Program-made: the position numbers and the translations under genes
Source: Brachypodium distachyon
Lineage: Eukaryota > Streptophyta > Magnoliopsida > Poales > Poaceae
Length of the DNA: 64,000 nt
Direction: 5' to 3'
NCBI RefSeq assembly: GCF_000005505.3
Contig: NC_016133.3
Span: 44,357,237 to 44,421,236 of the forward strand
The notes under the pieces: model-generated
Database searches by the model: none
Told to the model about the DNA's origin: nothing
The model's input: the letters and a program-made list of their open reading frames with translations, nothing else
Part shown: one piece after another, positions 1 to 10,279 of the stretch
Position numbering within the stretch: the first letter of the stretch is position 1
Layout: the number at the start of each line of letters is the position of its first letter

Positions 1-236
1 ATATACATAATATATCTCATCACAGAAAAATGTATCTCATCACAGAAAAATACATATAAAGCCGCATCACATCACATCACATCATTTAAAGCATACAATT
101 GTATATAAGCCGCATCATATAAAGAATACAAATGTATCTCACTTCACGACATTGATTACAAAGTGTCAAAATTCCATAGAAGCATAATTACAAAGTGTCA
201 AAATTTCATGAAAGCATATAAAGAATACAAATGAAT

Positions 237-2608
237 CTATTGTCGTGGGTGAACCCTAGACACGACTTGTTTCACGCGTTCGAAGAAGTCCCCACTAGGC
301 TTGATGACCTCATTGTTTATGAGATGGGCGAACTCCCTTTGAATGTTATACACGACCCATTTAGGTCGGTGTCCCATTGTTATTCGGGGCCGCCAGTACT
401 CTTTCATCGCCGCGACTGACCCCTTCCACTCAGGCTTGAACATGCTGGCATTCTCCGTAAGGATGTGACAGCAGTAGTAGCCACAGAACACACTGCCGGG
501 CGACTGTTGCTGGCAAGGGAACCTGTGGTTGTGGTGAGGCTCGTCTTTATAGCCTTTACCAGGTAGTTTTCCCTTGGTCGCCACTTTCCAGGCAGTGTTA
601 ATGAGTGATTTGATGCGTTTCCAGAACCTACCTCGAACACCCTTCTTCGGAAGCAGTGAATCGAAGTAGTACACCGCGGACCAAGGCAAACAAATGATTA
701 GTGTCACCCAATGGTCTCTGTTTTCAAAAGAAACAAACTTTAGTATCTAAGGGTGTATAAGAAAGACTGAATTAGAAAAAACAAACGGTTCCATATATAA
801 AATTGAACTTACTCCAAATTAAGGAAGAACAGGATGAAGTCGTCGTCCGCGTATTTCTCGAGACATGCCACCAAGTATTTAGATGCCATGGTTCTTGAGG
901 CATCCTTTTCAGGCTCAAGACCGATGTCACCGTAGTTGAACATCGCGGGGTCTAGAATGGCTACTTTTTTGACCTCCAATCGCCGCAGTTCTCTTATTTG
1001 GTAGGCAGACCACAGCCTTAAGAGGTTGAACTCCACACTAAAGGTGATAGGACGTTTCTGAATGCTCCCAGTTTCTTGGTCAAAGAAGCCATAGTCTCGT
1101 GGGATTCTAACATTGATCTGTTGGGCATGCTGTTCAGAACCAGCTGATGCTTGCATGTAGAACTGATGAAGCTCTTGCATCTCTCTGGACATGGCACGTG
1201 GGGAATCTTCGGTGACCATCGATCTTCCAGGATAGTAAAGAAGCACCCGGTCGAACTCTCTACCCACGAAATAGGATCCGTCTTCGAATCTCTGGCCTTG
1301 ATATGGGTTCTTGATGAGAATGTCAGGCCTATTGTCCTACCAGACTCCAGTTATGTCAGACACATGGTGCATCTCATCTTGAGTGACGGTGGAGGACTCC
1401 TTGATGGTCTTGCCGCCGCGCCCCCTCTTTTTATGCCTCCTCTTACTGTCCCATGCCTTTTGCTCCTCTGCCTTGTACTTGTCATCGATCTTGCGGCCAC
1501 CCATGGACTCAGCGGCACCCAAGAGAGAGAAGGTGGGAGGGACACTTCTAGCCTGTGCCGACCCTGTGGTCTGGCTATCTTTGAGCTGTGCGGGCATCGA
1601 CATTGCCCGCTCTTCATCTCCGCCGGCATCTACAGGAGGAAGTATCCTAGGGGAAAGGCCGAGCGGCGAATGAGAAGTACCTTTCTGGGCGGAGGGAGAT
1701 GGAGTCATAGAGGGCTGGCGTTGGTTGTAGAGGGATACCAAACTCCTAGGCCACATAATTCGGTAGTTTGGACAACCGCCTAGGATATCCACGCCTTCCT
1801 CCGGAGGTAGCGAGATAGCATAATCCCGATGGTTGTCGACGACGTAGTCCACCATCACACTCACTTGTGCGTCATTCATGAGAATGCCGTGCACCAGTGG
1901 CGGTGATTGTCTGGGCATCAGGCGGCCAATGACGCCTACAGGCTTCCCAGGCTTGTCAACGTGGATACGACACTTCACCGGTGCCTACGCGTAACAAGAA
2001 GAAGGCATATGTGTGTAAGATCTTTATTCATGAAGGTAAGGATTGAAAAAGAGTTTGAAAAGATTGCTTACAAGGATGTTGTCGCTCGGACCCTGATCGT
2101 TATCCCGGCTGCCCTCGCTTGGGGAAGGTTGGCTAGCGGGGGGGTTGTCCATGCTAGGAGCCGGGCTGTAACCTGGGGTGTAGGTTTCTTCGTCCTCCAT
2201 ACGTGTGTCGGAGGCGGCGCTGCTCTTCAACGGGGTGCTCTTTCGCTGGGGAAGAGGAGGAAGAAGAGGAAGGAGGTTCCTCAAACCTTCCAATCCTCCC
2301 CCGAGTATGGCGCCAAGGGCAGGGTGGTCTTTGGCCAATGCCGACACCAAATGATGCACGGCTTGCACTGCATATTCCCGCGACACCTCTTGAGACACGA
2401 TAGATGCCTGCTCTCGCGCCTCCGCCTTAGCTTGTTCTATTATCTCAGAAGAAGCAGGGAGCTTTTTCTGGACCCTGCTTCGCTTCGGAGCAGGCGGGAA
2501 ATAATCATCCCAACAGGCCCCTTCGCCTTCTCCTAGAACACGGCCCGTGTGCTCCGCCTTTTGCAAGCCGTCCGCCACTGATGTAACTCGCGAGCTATGA
2601 GTGTTCAT
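237..2608 (-). pseudogene. CACTA-borne gene with Ulp1-like (C48) cysteine protease domain, 5'-truncated
   Basis: Read on the minus strand there are three apparent exons: about 2608-2072, 1984-813 and 717-237. Donors are GTAAGC after 2072 and GTAAGT after 813; the last acceptor is CAG before 717. The last exon has the Ulp1 pattern: catalytic His in RDHWVT, Asp in YYFDSL, and Gln/Cys in QQQSPGSVFCGYYCC, so all residues of a cysteine-protease triad are present. The middle exon has one in-frame nonsense codon (1337-1339), in a conserved GVW-x-(D/E)-RPDIL stretch that is open in the homologous gene of the next CACTA element. The first exon is rich in P, S and E and begins almost at the subterminal repeats, so the original 5' end is missing. 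Ulp1 enzymes process SUMO-like proteins. Related domains are known in plant CACTA and Mutator elements, but their role in transposition is unknown. Confidence 0.7.
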
Positions 2609-2760
2609 CAGTGGCGGTCGTGTCGCGCGACCGCCACTGATGTGTGGCTGGGCGGGGACGGACGGTGCCTGCTCGACTCATCAGTAACGGTCGTGGCCGC
2701 AACCGACACTGATGTTCTTCATCAGTAACGGTCGCGCCAGACCCGTTACTGATGTGGCGT
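2587..2760. repeat. Subterminal palindromic repeats of the first CACTA element
   Basis: Three imperfect palindromes follow one another. Each begins CATCAGT(GG/AA)CGGTCG and ends in the inverse (ACCGCCACTGATG, ACCGACACTGATG, CCCGTTACTGATG). Such inverted GGCGG-type units near the ends are typical CACTA transposase-binding arrays. Their sequence differs from the units in the second CACTA element, which implies a different subfamily. Confidence 0.75.
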
Positions 2761-2773
2761 TGCATATAGACCA

Positions 2774-2786
2774 TTTTGTAGTAGTG
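2774..2786 (-). repeat. CACTA terminal inverted repeat (right end, element 1)
   Basis: TTTTGTAGTAGTG is the reverse complement of CACTACTACAAAA. It defines the right boundary at 2786. Confidence 0.8.
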
Positions 2787-3167
2787 CTTCTTGAGAGAAG
2801 CGATACAGTCTACCAATTAAGCATCAGACTACCGTGAGGTTTAGTAGCAATCAAGCAAGTAAGGGCATCTCCAAGGGTCACTAGCCAAATGGACAAGCCA
2901 TCCATCCATTTGGCATGTGTTCGGACAACATGACACGTGGACAACTACCACTTCATCCAACGAATACATGTCAAATGGACATGTCATTCGTCCATTTCAT
3001 ATATGTTCACACACATGTCAAAAGTTCTTCTTTTATTTTTGTGCCAATATATATACCTATGTGGTCTGTCCACGGATAATGTCCATACTTGCCGAACCAA
3101 TCCCAAATTTAGCTTGAGTATAGCATGTCCGTAGACAAATGTGATGGATTCTTTTACTACTCCAAAA

Positions 3168-3530
3168 AAAACCTCCAGTGGTGGTCAAAAAATTGGGTTA
3201 GTGGCGGTGATCACGCCCACCACCAACTCTGCATCACTGGAGATTTCGGCACCGGTAGCAGGTGAAATACCCGCCATTGCTGCTCCGAGATCACCAATGG
3301 CGGGTAGAATACCCGGCACCGAATACCCACAAACCGCCACTGTAAATCCCTCCGACACCAACCGAAAACTCCCTGGAGTACATCAGTGGCGGACGAAGAA
3401 CCCGCCACTGGACATTTTCGAGTGGCGGTCTATGTCCACCGCCATTAGAACCTTTTCCAGTGGCGGTGGCGTCCAACCGCCACTGCTATGTCTTCAGTGG
3501 CGGTGGCTTTTAACCGCCACTAGTACTATT
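3168..3530. repeat. Left subterminal hairpin array of CACTA element 2
   Basis: Multiple units of the form CAGTGGCGG(T/G)...ACCGCCACTG occur, often as facing pairs that would form stems of 12-18 bp. They match the arrays at the right end and in the interior. These are candidate binding sites for the element's TnpA-type protein. Confidence 0.75.
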
Positions 3531-3539
3531 TTTTTCGAA

Positions 3540-3770
3540 AAAAAAATGAATTATTTATAAAAATAAATATTACTGTAGCACAGAAATAGCAGGAATACAA
3601 CACAGCACAGATAATACCAGGAATACAGCAGCACAATATACAATACCAAAGAAACAGAAATAGCAGCAAATATATTACAAAGTTCCACACGAGTTAAACA
3701 TTCAAGTCACATGCATGTGTATACAAAGTGTTTGAAAGAATGAGCCACAAATAAAAGTATTCCACACAAT
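3540..3770. other. Non-coding AT-rich stretch inside CACTA element 2
   Basis: It lies between the left subterminal array and the stop codon of the Ulp1-like gene and contains repeated CAGCACA/AATACAG words. It is probably the 3' untranslated region of that minus-strand gene. No coding signal was seen. Confidence 0.5.
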
Positions 3771-5640
3771 TTAGCCACTTTTGGCGACAATCCTGCTGCC
3801 GTAGTAATCCCCGCTCGATTTGAGGACCTCCTTGTTGAGGATTTCGCCGATGTCCTTCTGGATCTCGTACACGAGAATTTCAGAGTTGTGCCCTAACTCG
3901 GCGTTGGCCAGAAACCAATTCCTCTACTTCTTCGAAGGTCTTCTTCCCCTTCGGCTTGAAGTCGTTGATTATCTGCTGAATAGTTTGCGCACAGTAGTAA
4001 CCGTAGTAGACGGATCCTTCAGGCTGTTGCTCGCAGGGGAAGTTGAAATTGTGCCTGAGAGGAGCGTCAGGATTGCGGCTGAAGCCAATCATCCCGTACC
4101 ATTTCACCGCGTCGCGATAGGCTGAGTCGATGACATATTTGTTCGGCCCGAAGTCACGTTGTGGTTCATTCCCCTTGCGTCGCAGTGAATCAAAATATGT
4201 GACCCCTCCCATATCGAGGCAGATGGCGATTGTCACCCAATGGCCGCTGTTTCACAAAAGGACGCACAATGTATTAGCCAAATAATATAACAAGCAAGTC
4301 TTCCCACGGAAAAAGATTTATGTATTCACGCGAATTGAAAACAACTTACTGTAGATGGTACAATATCATTACGAAACGGCGGTCTCTGTGCTTCAAGATG
4401 AATTGAGTGAGGCATTCAATCGCCAACCTTCTATTTCGGCCAACAATGGGTCTGGACCAAGCAAAGTGGCGTTGAAGAGAAGGGGGTCGGCGACGGCCAT
4501 CCCATATTGCTTCACCCTATAGTTCTCCCTCGTGTAGTGTACACACCATAGTCTTAATATGGCGTTGTCGAGGCACTTGCGCTTGAAGAGGTGAAACAAG
4601 TCGAGGAAGTCAACGCCGAAGGTAACGTTGTTTTCCTTCTGGATTTTCCCCGTATTGGAGTCAAACAAGCCATAATGCTTTGGCACTCGAACCCTGATTT
4701 CCAGATTCTGGAGGTCTGCGCCTGATGATGCCACATTCATGTATTTTTCATGGAGCTCTTGCATCTCCCGTGGCAGGCGATACAGGTCATCCTGGGTCAC
4801 CATCGGTTGTCCGGGATGGAACAACAAAAATTGAGAGAATCGCCTGTCCACGAAATAAGACCCATCAGGCAATCTATCTCCAACACGGGGGTGGGTGGGC
4901 ATCTTCAGAATGTCTGGCCGCTCTTCCCAAATCCCTTCTATCTGCGGCGCGGTCTTTGGTTGTCTTCCCATAGAAGACGACTATTTCCCCTCCTTCTAGG
5001 AGCCCTTGCTTGCCTTGCCGCCTGTCCCCCTTTTGTTTTTCCTGCGTCTCAGGAAATCTGAACTGTCCGGTTTCTGGGGGACCTGCATCCCAGCAGGGGC
5101 ACTTGGACGGCTCTCCAATGGGGCCGATTGTGCTGCGGCTCTCCGAGGGACGGGTCTTGGTGCGGATGGCTTCGAGGCTTTGGGTTTGGGCGGCGACGGA
5201 GGATTTTCGCCTGCATTGTCGTCGCTGCACTCCGCCGTAGGTGAGAAGTCTCGTTTTGCAGGCTCGTAGTCAAAAGGACCGGGTGAGGTGCCAAGCGGCG
5301 ACGGAGACGTCACACGCCGGGCGGGTGGAGACGGACCGAGGCGGAGGGGGGGGGGCGGAGATGGAGACGGCTCCGTAGCGAGGACCACCAACCTCCTAGG
5401 CCAGATGAGGTAGGAGTTGACGCAATCCCTTAGGGTCGTCGCCTCTTCGTGCAGAGGATAAGGGACCGGTTCGTCCTCGAAGCCCCTGAGCATGGAGTCC
5501 ACCTGCACCCTGACCATGTCGTCTCGCAGGGTCACGTGGTGCACCACGGCCGTACGCGGCATCAGCAACCCACGCACGCCCAGAGGGTTCCCCACCGTCG
5601 GCATGTGTAGCTGGCATTTGACGCCCTTCTGCGCATGACA
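3771..5640 (-). pseudogene. Ulp1-like domain exons of the second CACTA gene, catalytically dead
   Basis: These minus-strand exons parallel the Ulp1 gene of the first CACTA element. The exon starting near 5640 (VKCQLHMPTVGNPLG) is followed by a proline-rich linker, then RPDILKM...GSYFVDRRF. The last exon runs 4246-3771. His (SGHWVT) and Asp (TYFDSL) are present, but the nucleophile position reads EGSVYYGYYC where element 1 has GSVFCGYYC, so Cys is replaced by Tyr (TGC to TAC). Two frameshifts are visible. Near 4430 the reading passes from AEIEG to RRLAIECLTQF. Near 3920 the true C-terminus (NWFLANAELGHNSEI, ending at 3771) lies in another frame. A CAG acceptor precedes 4246, at the same intron position as in element 1. 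This was a protease domain and is now non-functional. Confidence 0.75.
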
Positions 5641-5649
5641 AACAGGGCA

Positions 5650-7083
5650 ACATCATTAATGGATTGGAGCATGATAGTGGTATTTCACAATTTTTCGTAG
5701 CGCGCGAAGACGCTTACCGTGAGGTTCTCATCGGGTGGACCAAGCGGGTCAAGCTGGCACTCGGTGCCGGAGCATGAGGTGCTCTTATTCCGCAGCAGGG
5801 ACGGATCCGATGCGGGTGGGGTTGGTTGGATGGGCGCCTCCGGGATAACACCGTGATCGATGAAGTTGTCGACGTCACGCTGGTCCCTTGCAAGCCGCAT
5901 GAGCTTCCTGAGCTACTCCCTCGCCAACACCCGGATCTTCTCATCTAGTTCCTCTGAGCTCTGTTCTTTGCTGGACGCCCTTCTGCGTTTGCGGGAACCT
6001 TGCTCTTTCGCCATCTGCCTGTGAAAGGGCCCGGAACCGACACCTCGCATATGGCCCCCATGCTCATTTCGTTGCAGAGCGTAACTGATGGCATCATCCC
6101 ACTGTTGGTTGATAGACGAGTGGGAGCCATCCGACTCCCACTCTGCCATTGCACCCTGTATACAAAAAACAACATGCTCGGCGTTAATGTTATATGTGAG
6201 TATAAGAAGCCCAACCGATAAAAGAAGATGTCAGGACGAGGCCTTACGAGTGCAGCCTCTTGCTTCTCTGACATAGGCTCCAAGCCCGCCCACTGATTTG
6301 CGGTCATGGACAACCGCATCCATTTGTTGGAGTGCTCACCGCGAAGCAAAGTTGGGACCCTCGGTTGTATACCGGCTTGGTCCAATGCAGCGTCCTCCTT
6401 CGCCCACACCTTCTCCTTTCCGGGGCGTCCACGACTGCCGAGGCGGTGGTCGAAGGGCCTTTTCTCACGAAGCTCCTTGTACCATTTTTGGCTGGCCTTG
6501 AATTCATCTGACCTGACCCACTCTTTGAACCTCTCCCAGTCCTCCTCCGAGATCCCCTTCCAGTGCTTGTTCACCTCTGTCTTCCAGTCTTATGATCTCA
6601 CCTCTGTTCACCTCCTCCGATGAGCTTCCGGCAGTTATATTGCCACGTGCTCTGGCCCTTCCTCATGACTTGGTGCATCCGCCACTCCAACCGTCTTCTG
6701 ATCTCATCATTGGCAGGCACGAACCGCTTCCATGCCGCCTCGTAACAGTCCTACTTCACAGCTTCCGGGACGTCGCTCCATCTTTGATAGATCCGAGCAT
6801 GTACCCGTACGATGGCGTTGCATGTGTTGGAGAATCTTTCTACGGCCTCCACCAGTTCCTCCGGGTAGTTTTCTTTGCTCAGCTTGGTGACGACCCACGA
6901 CTCCGTCGGCACCTTGTTCGCCCCCCGCTTGGACTTCGACTGAGTAGTCGACTCCGTAGCCTGAGACGTCGCACCCTGGGCTTCTTCCTCGTTACCTGCT
7001 CCTCGCTCATGGCAATTTCCGAGCCCGAGGAAGATGCCCCCGCTTCTTCTTCGACTTGTCCCTCCACAACCGGTGGTTGCTAA
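5650..7083 (-). pseudogene. TnpA/Transposase_24-like region of the second CACTA gene
   Basis: On the minus strand an exon near 7083-6590 encodes ENYPEELVEAVERF, then RIYQRWSDVPEAVK, a stop codon, and CYEAAWKRFVPANDEI. The next stretch (6574-5945) encodes DEFKASQKWYKELREKRPF and DHRLGSRG. The order of tryptophan-rich and basic motifs resembles the plant Ptta/En/Spm 'Transposase_24' family, whose members are DNA-binding proteins of CACTA elements; this family match is from memory. At least one nonsense codon (after VPEAVK) and several frame changes are present. It lies in the same transcription unit as, and upstream of, the Ulp1-like exons, which suggests the original product joined a DNA-binding part to a protease part. 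Confidence 0.6.
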
Positions 7084-7424
7084 GGCACCTCTTTAACGCG
7101 AGCCTGAGCTTCCTATCCAACACTTATAAAAGTAATTTAAAAAAAGGAAAAATTCGGCATGACCTATGCGGTAAAACAAGAAATTTTCGGCATGACCATT
7201 GCTATAAAACAACAAATGAGTCTACCCGAATGTTATACCTGCATAAAAAAAACTCCCACCCACATATACCCCCTCGGCACATGAACCGGACCCTTCTCAA
7301 CGACCCGGCACGATGGCCGGGCCCACATTCCTCATATCAACCGACATGATGGTCAGGATCACATGCGTGTATCAATCTTTGCACCAAGAGCAGCCATAAC
7401 GAACATAAACAACAATCACATAGC

Positions 7425-7675
7425 TAGAACTAAACATTAAAAGGCCTAAGTAACTAAAAAACAGATAAACAACAAGATTTAAACCCTAAATAGCTAGAAC
7501 TAAACATTAAAAATCCTAAGTAACTAGAACTAAACATAAACAACAAGATTAATTTAAACCCTAAATAGGTAGAACTAAACATTAAAATCCTAAGTAACTA
7601 GAACTAGCTAAACATAAACAGCAAGATTTAAACCCTAAATAGATTGAACTAAACATTAAAAACCCTAATTAACTT
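7425..7675. repeat. Tandem repeat, about 80-bp unit, roughly three copies
   Basis: The unit carries AACTAAACATTAAAA, TCCTAAGTAACTAGAAC, ATAAACA(A/G)CAAGATT and TAAACCCTAAATAG in the same order each time. It lies in an intron-like AT-rich gap between the 5' exon (7704-8063) and the main exons of the minus-strand CACTA gene. The stretch 7100-7425 shows no coding signal. Confidence 0.75.
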
Positions 7676-7703
7676 CAAATTTCAAACATTATAAACCCTA
7701 ACA

Positions 7704-8063
7704 CTAATTAACAGCAAGGCAGAGAGAGACCATACCGTCGCCGGAGTCGGGGCGGCGACAGCCGGGGTCGGGGCGACGGAGACCGTCGGGGTCGTGGACG
7801 GGGTTGGGGCGGCCGGGGTAGAGGGGGCCAGGGCGGAGGCGGCCGGGGCGGGGGTTACCAGGGTGGGCGGGGCGGAGGCGGCCGGTGGAGGCAGCGGCGT
7901 CGAGGCGGCCCGGCCGCGCCCCCGGCGATGCGGGCTGGGCGGGGCGGCAGCAAGGCGGGGCCACCGGATCCGACGGCCGGCGGGGGTCCTGCGGGGCGAG
8001 GGTCTTCCCGCTCCTCGTCGTCTGTTGCGACCCCTCGCTCTTTCCGTTCTGCGACTCCGACAT
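7704..8063 (-). pseudogene. 5' exon of the second CACTA gene
   Basis: This GC-rich minus-strand exon opens with ATG at 8063 (MSESQNGKSEGSQQ) and continues as a proline/arginine-rich low-complexity region. A TATA-like ATATATATT lies about 130 bases upstream on the minus strand (near 8190-8200), next to a hairpin array. This is the arrangement expected for the start of the transcription unit that continues into 7083 and on to 3771. The exact donor site was not determined. Confidence 0.5.
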
Positions 8064-8204
8064 GGTGGCGGTGGCTAGGGTTTCGGCGAGGGAGGGCTGC
8101 GGCGGCGGCGCTTGAATCCGGCAGGGCTTCGCCTAGGGTTCCGGCCGTGAGCGTTGCTGGTATACGAAATTTTGGAGAAGTCTCGCCCTGTAATATATAT
8201 GGGG

Positions 8205-8440
8205 AGGGTCTCCAGTGGCGGGTATTTCGCGGATACCCGCCACTGGAGACCTTCCTAGGGTTACAGGTGCAGGAGACCGCCGGTGGCGGGTATTTCCGGA
8301 TACCCGCCATTGGCGACCCACCAGTGGCGGGTATGTGAAAACCACGCCATTGATAATTGGAACAGGAGTGAGGGTAACCACATCCCTGTTCGAAGCACCA
8401 GTGGCGGTTGTATTGCATATACCCGCCACTGGTTATTATT
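8205..8440. repeat. Internal hairpin array of CACTA element 2 (A)
   Basis: Repeated CAGTGGCGGGTAT...ATACCCGCCACTG pairs of the same type as the termini, placed just upstream of the minus-strand gene's 5' exon. They could act as promoter-proximal binding sites, or be a former terminus of a nested element. Confidence 0.7.
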
Positions 8441-8459
8441 TTGGCTCTAGTATTATATT

Positions 8460-9065
8460 TTTATTATATTATGTGTCTCTCTGAAAGTTATGTCACCTGT
8501 ACTTACAGTGTATAATAATTATTTCTTGTCTCACTAAAGATTTCAATGCTAAATACATTGCTGAAATTCAAATATTTATGCTTTTGTAGTGTTTACTATG
8601 GTTAAAAATTGTTATAAATTACAAAATTACTCATAATGGTATGATATTTGGCATGGAGGCTGCTCACACAACAATATGCCTGTATATGAAGGTTGGTGTT
8701 AAAATTGTAAATGAAGCCCATAAGAATAGCATATTGGAATCATCTAGGTAGATATCTTTCATACCTTCTAAGCCAACATCCAAATGGTAACATTATAACA
8801 ACTTTGGGCTTGATTTTTTCCATGTGGCTTCATTGGACTGATAGGTGTTCCCATGCCAAGTTTCAGCTCATTTTGATGAAAATTGAATTTTATGGAATTA
8901 AATTAGCACCAAAACCACACATAATCACAGAAATTTGTACGAAATACTATGAACTAATGTCTAAAACTTGTATTGGGAACAAACAATATTACTATACACC
9001 CAAAAGTACAACTGCTATATTTTTTGAGAACGCAGAGAATATAATAGGATTATAATAGTGCATTC
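8460..9065. other. AT-rich non-coding stretch inside CACTA element 2
   Basis: No recognisable gene, repeat or terminus was seen. Open frames here are short and low in GC compared with the element's genes. Confidence 0.4.
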
Positions 9066-9071
9066 TGAAAT

Positions 9072-9240
9072 CATTACCAGTGGCGGGTTTCAGGAAAATA
9101 ACCGCCACTGGTGATTTGGAGAAGATTTGGGAAATCCTTAAGTCCTGTAGCTTTCACCAGTGGCGGGTTTTAGGAAATCACCGCCACTGGTGGCTACTTC
9201 CGGTGGCGGGTTTACCTGTAATCACCACCAATGGTACCCC
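9072..9240. repeat. Internal hairpin array of CACTA element 2 (B)
   Basis: Two facing pairs of CCAGTGGCGGGTTT...ACCGCCACTGGT lie directly upstream of the first snRNA-type promoter copy. Confidence 0.7.
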
Positions 9241-9277
9241 TTCTGCGGGCTGCCGCGCGAGGCGAGGTGGGAGTTTA

Positions 9278-9320
9278 GTCCCACGTCGCTAGTTTACGAG
9301 CGGTTCGACCAGCATAAATA
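9278..9320 (+). promoter_or_regulatory. snRNA-type Pol III promoter core, copy 1 (USE + TATA)
   Basis: GTCCCACGTCG (9278-9288) matches the plant snRNA upstream sequence element RTCCCACATCG at all but one position. A 24-nt spacer is followed by CATAAATA (9313-9320). In plant U6 genes the same element and TATA box are separated by about 24 nt (three helical turns, Pol III type). A B-box-like GGTTCGACC lies inside the spacer. Confidence 0.5.
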
Positions 9321-9587
9321 CCTTTCTCCCCTTCCCTTTGCAGATTCCGAATAAAATGAAATGCCGCTCTCTCCTCTACTCCCGTTCGCTTGGCCTGTGG
9401 GCCCGGTACCCTCTGTGTGCACTGGTGGGCTCGGATTATAGCTCTGTGGGCCCGTGCTCTTCTGGCCTAGTAGGTAGTAGGCAGCTCCTGGGTTCTCGCC
9501 TGGCTGAGCCCGAACCCGAAACAACCTAGTTGACCGGGCGGGCTAAAAAGTTTTTTTGCCTCCTTTTCTGGTAGCACGCAACAGTGG

Positions 9588-9708
9588 CGGGTTTCACGGA
9601 AATCACCGCCACTAGTGTTCCTTCCGGTGGCAGTTTTCCTGGTAATAACCGCCACTGGTCCCCTTCCAGTGGCGGTTTTCCTTGTAATAATCGCCACTGG
9701 TGTCCTTC
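9588..9708. repeat. Internal hairpin array of CACTA element 2 (C)
   Basis: Alternating CAGTGGCGGGTTT and AACCGCCACTGG units form several potential stems. They lie directly upstream of the second promoter-like copy, just as array B lies upstream of the first. Confidence 0.7.
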
Positions 9709-9741
9709 TGCGGGCTCCGCACGAGGTGAGATGGAAGTTTA

Positions 9742-9785
9742 GTCCCACCTCGCTAGTTTACAAGCGGTTCGACCAGCATATAATG
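9742..9785 (+). promoter_or_regulatory. snRNA-type Pol III promoter core, copy 2 (USE + TATA)
   Basis: GTCCCACCTCG (9742-9752) is followed by a 24-nt spacer (9753-9776) and CATATAATG from 9777. The spacing is identical to copy 1 although several spacer bases differ. Confidence 0.5.
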
Positions 9786-10067
9786 CTTTCCTCCCTTCTC
9801 CCATCAGCTTTCGATTAATCTTCTCGCCTGTCTCCTGTGCTCCTCGCCTGGCCCGTGGGCCCGGTGCCTGTACTGTTCTTTGTGGGCTCGGATAACAGCC
9901 CCGTGGGCCCGGGTCCGCTCTGGCCTAGTAGGTAGTAGGCTGCTCCCAGGTTCGCCTAGCTGGGCCCGAACCCGAACAACCCAGTTGACCCAGGCGGGCT
10001 TAAAAACTTTTTTTTCTCCTTTATAATGATGAAACAAGCAAATAAAATATGCATTCATAGTAGAAAA

Positions 10068-10264
10068 ATATTGCAAACAAATTTACGGCATTTGTTTTCA
10101 AATGTGAACAAGTTAAGATTCGAACCTCGTTAGAATTGAAATTACATTGAAAATCATCAACGACCATAGCGAACAAATATACGGCATTTGTTTTCAAATT
10201 TGAACAAGTTAAGATTCGAACCTCGTTAGAATTCAAATTACATTGAAAATCATCAACGAGCATA
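10068..10264. repeat. Tandem duplication, about 97-bp unit, two copies
   Basis: Both units carry ACGGCATTTGTTTTCAAAT, AACAAGTTAAGATTCGAACC, TCGTTAGAATT and CATTGAAAATCATCAACGA. The array lies just beyond the 3' end of the minus-strand transposase gene. No function is evident. Confidence 0.85.
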
Positions 10265-10279
10265 ATTGATCAAAATTAC

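Larger units (their letters stand above)
1..2786 (-). mobile_element. CACTA (En/Spm) element, right part; left end outside window
   Basis: The right terminus ends in TTTTGTAGTAGTG, the reverse complement of the canonical CACTACTACAAAA end. It is preceded by palindromic subterminal repeats. A minus-strand gene with an Ulp1-like protease domain fills the interior. The middle exons of that gene lie directly inside the right terminus, where the complete neighbouring CACTA element has its transposase gene, so this copy appears internally deleted. The first 230 bases are AT-rich with short CATCACATCAC repeats and no coding signal. CTT (2787-2789) would be the 3-bp target duplication, but the partner lies off the left edge. 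Confidence 0.75.
9240..10020. repeat. Tandem duplication, about 460-bp unit
   Basis: 9240-9557 and 9704-10015 align along their length: TTCTGCGGGCT, TTTAGTCCCAC, AGCGGTTCGACCAGCATA, CCCGTGGGCCCGGT, TGGCCTAGTAGGTAGTAGGC, GCCCGAACCCGAA, then GCGGGCT(T)AAAAA and a T-run. The hairpin array at 9588-9708 lies between them. The 5' part (promoter-like core) recurs a third time at 13691-13733. Confidence 0.8.

Noticed and set aside
61..86. CATCACATCACATCAC as a telomere- or CRISPR-like repeat
   Set aside because: Short simple-sequence stretch only, with no spacers or continuation.
9300..9312. tRNA-like B box (GGTTCGACC) as evidence of a tRNA gene or SINE
   Set aside because: No A box at the right distance, no cloverleaf, and copy 3 reads GTTTCGACC. 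The USE/TATA arrangement explains the motif better.
10021..10263. Minus-strand 80-residue frame as a small gene
   Set aside because: It is an artefact of a 97-bp tandem duplication, repeating the same residues twice.
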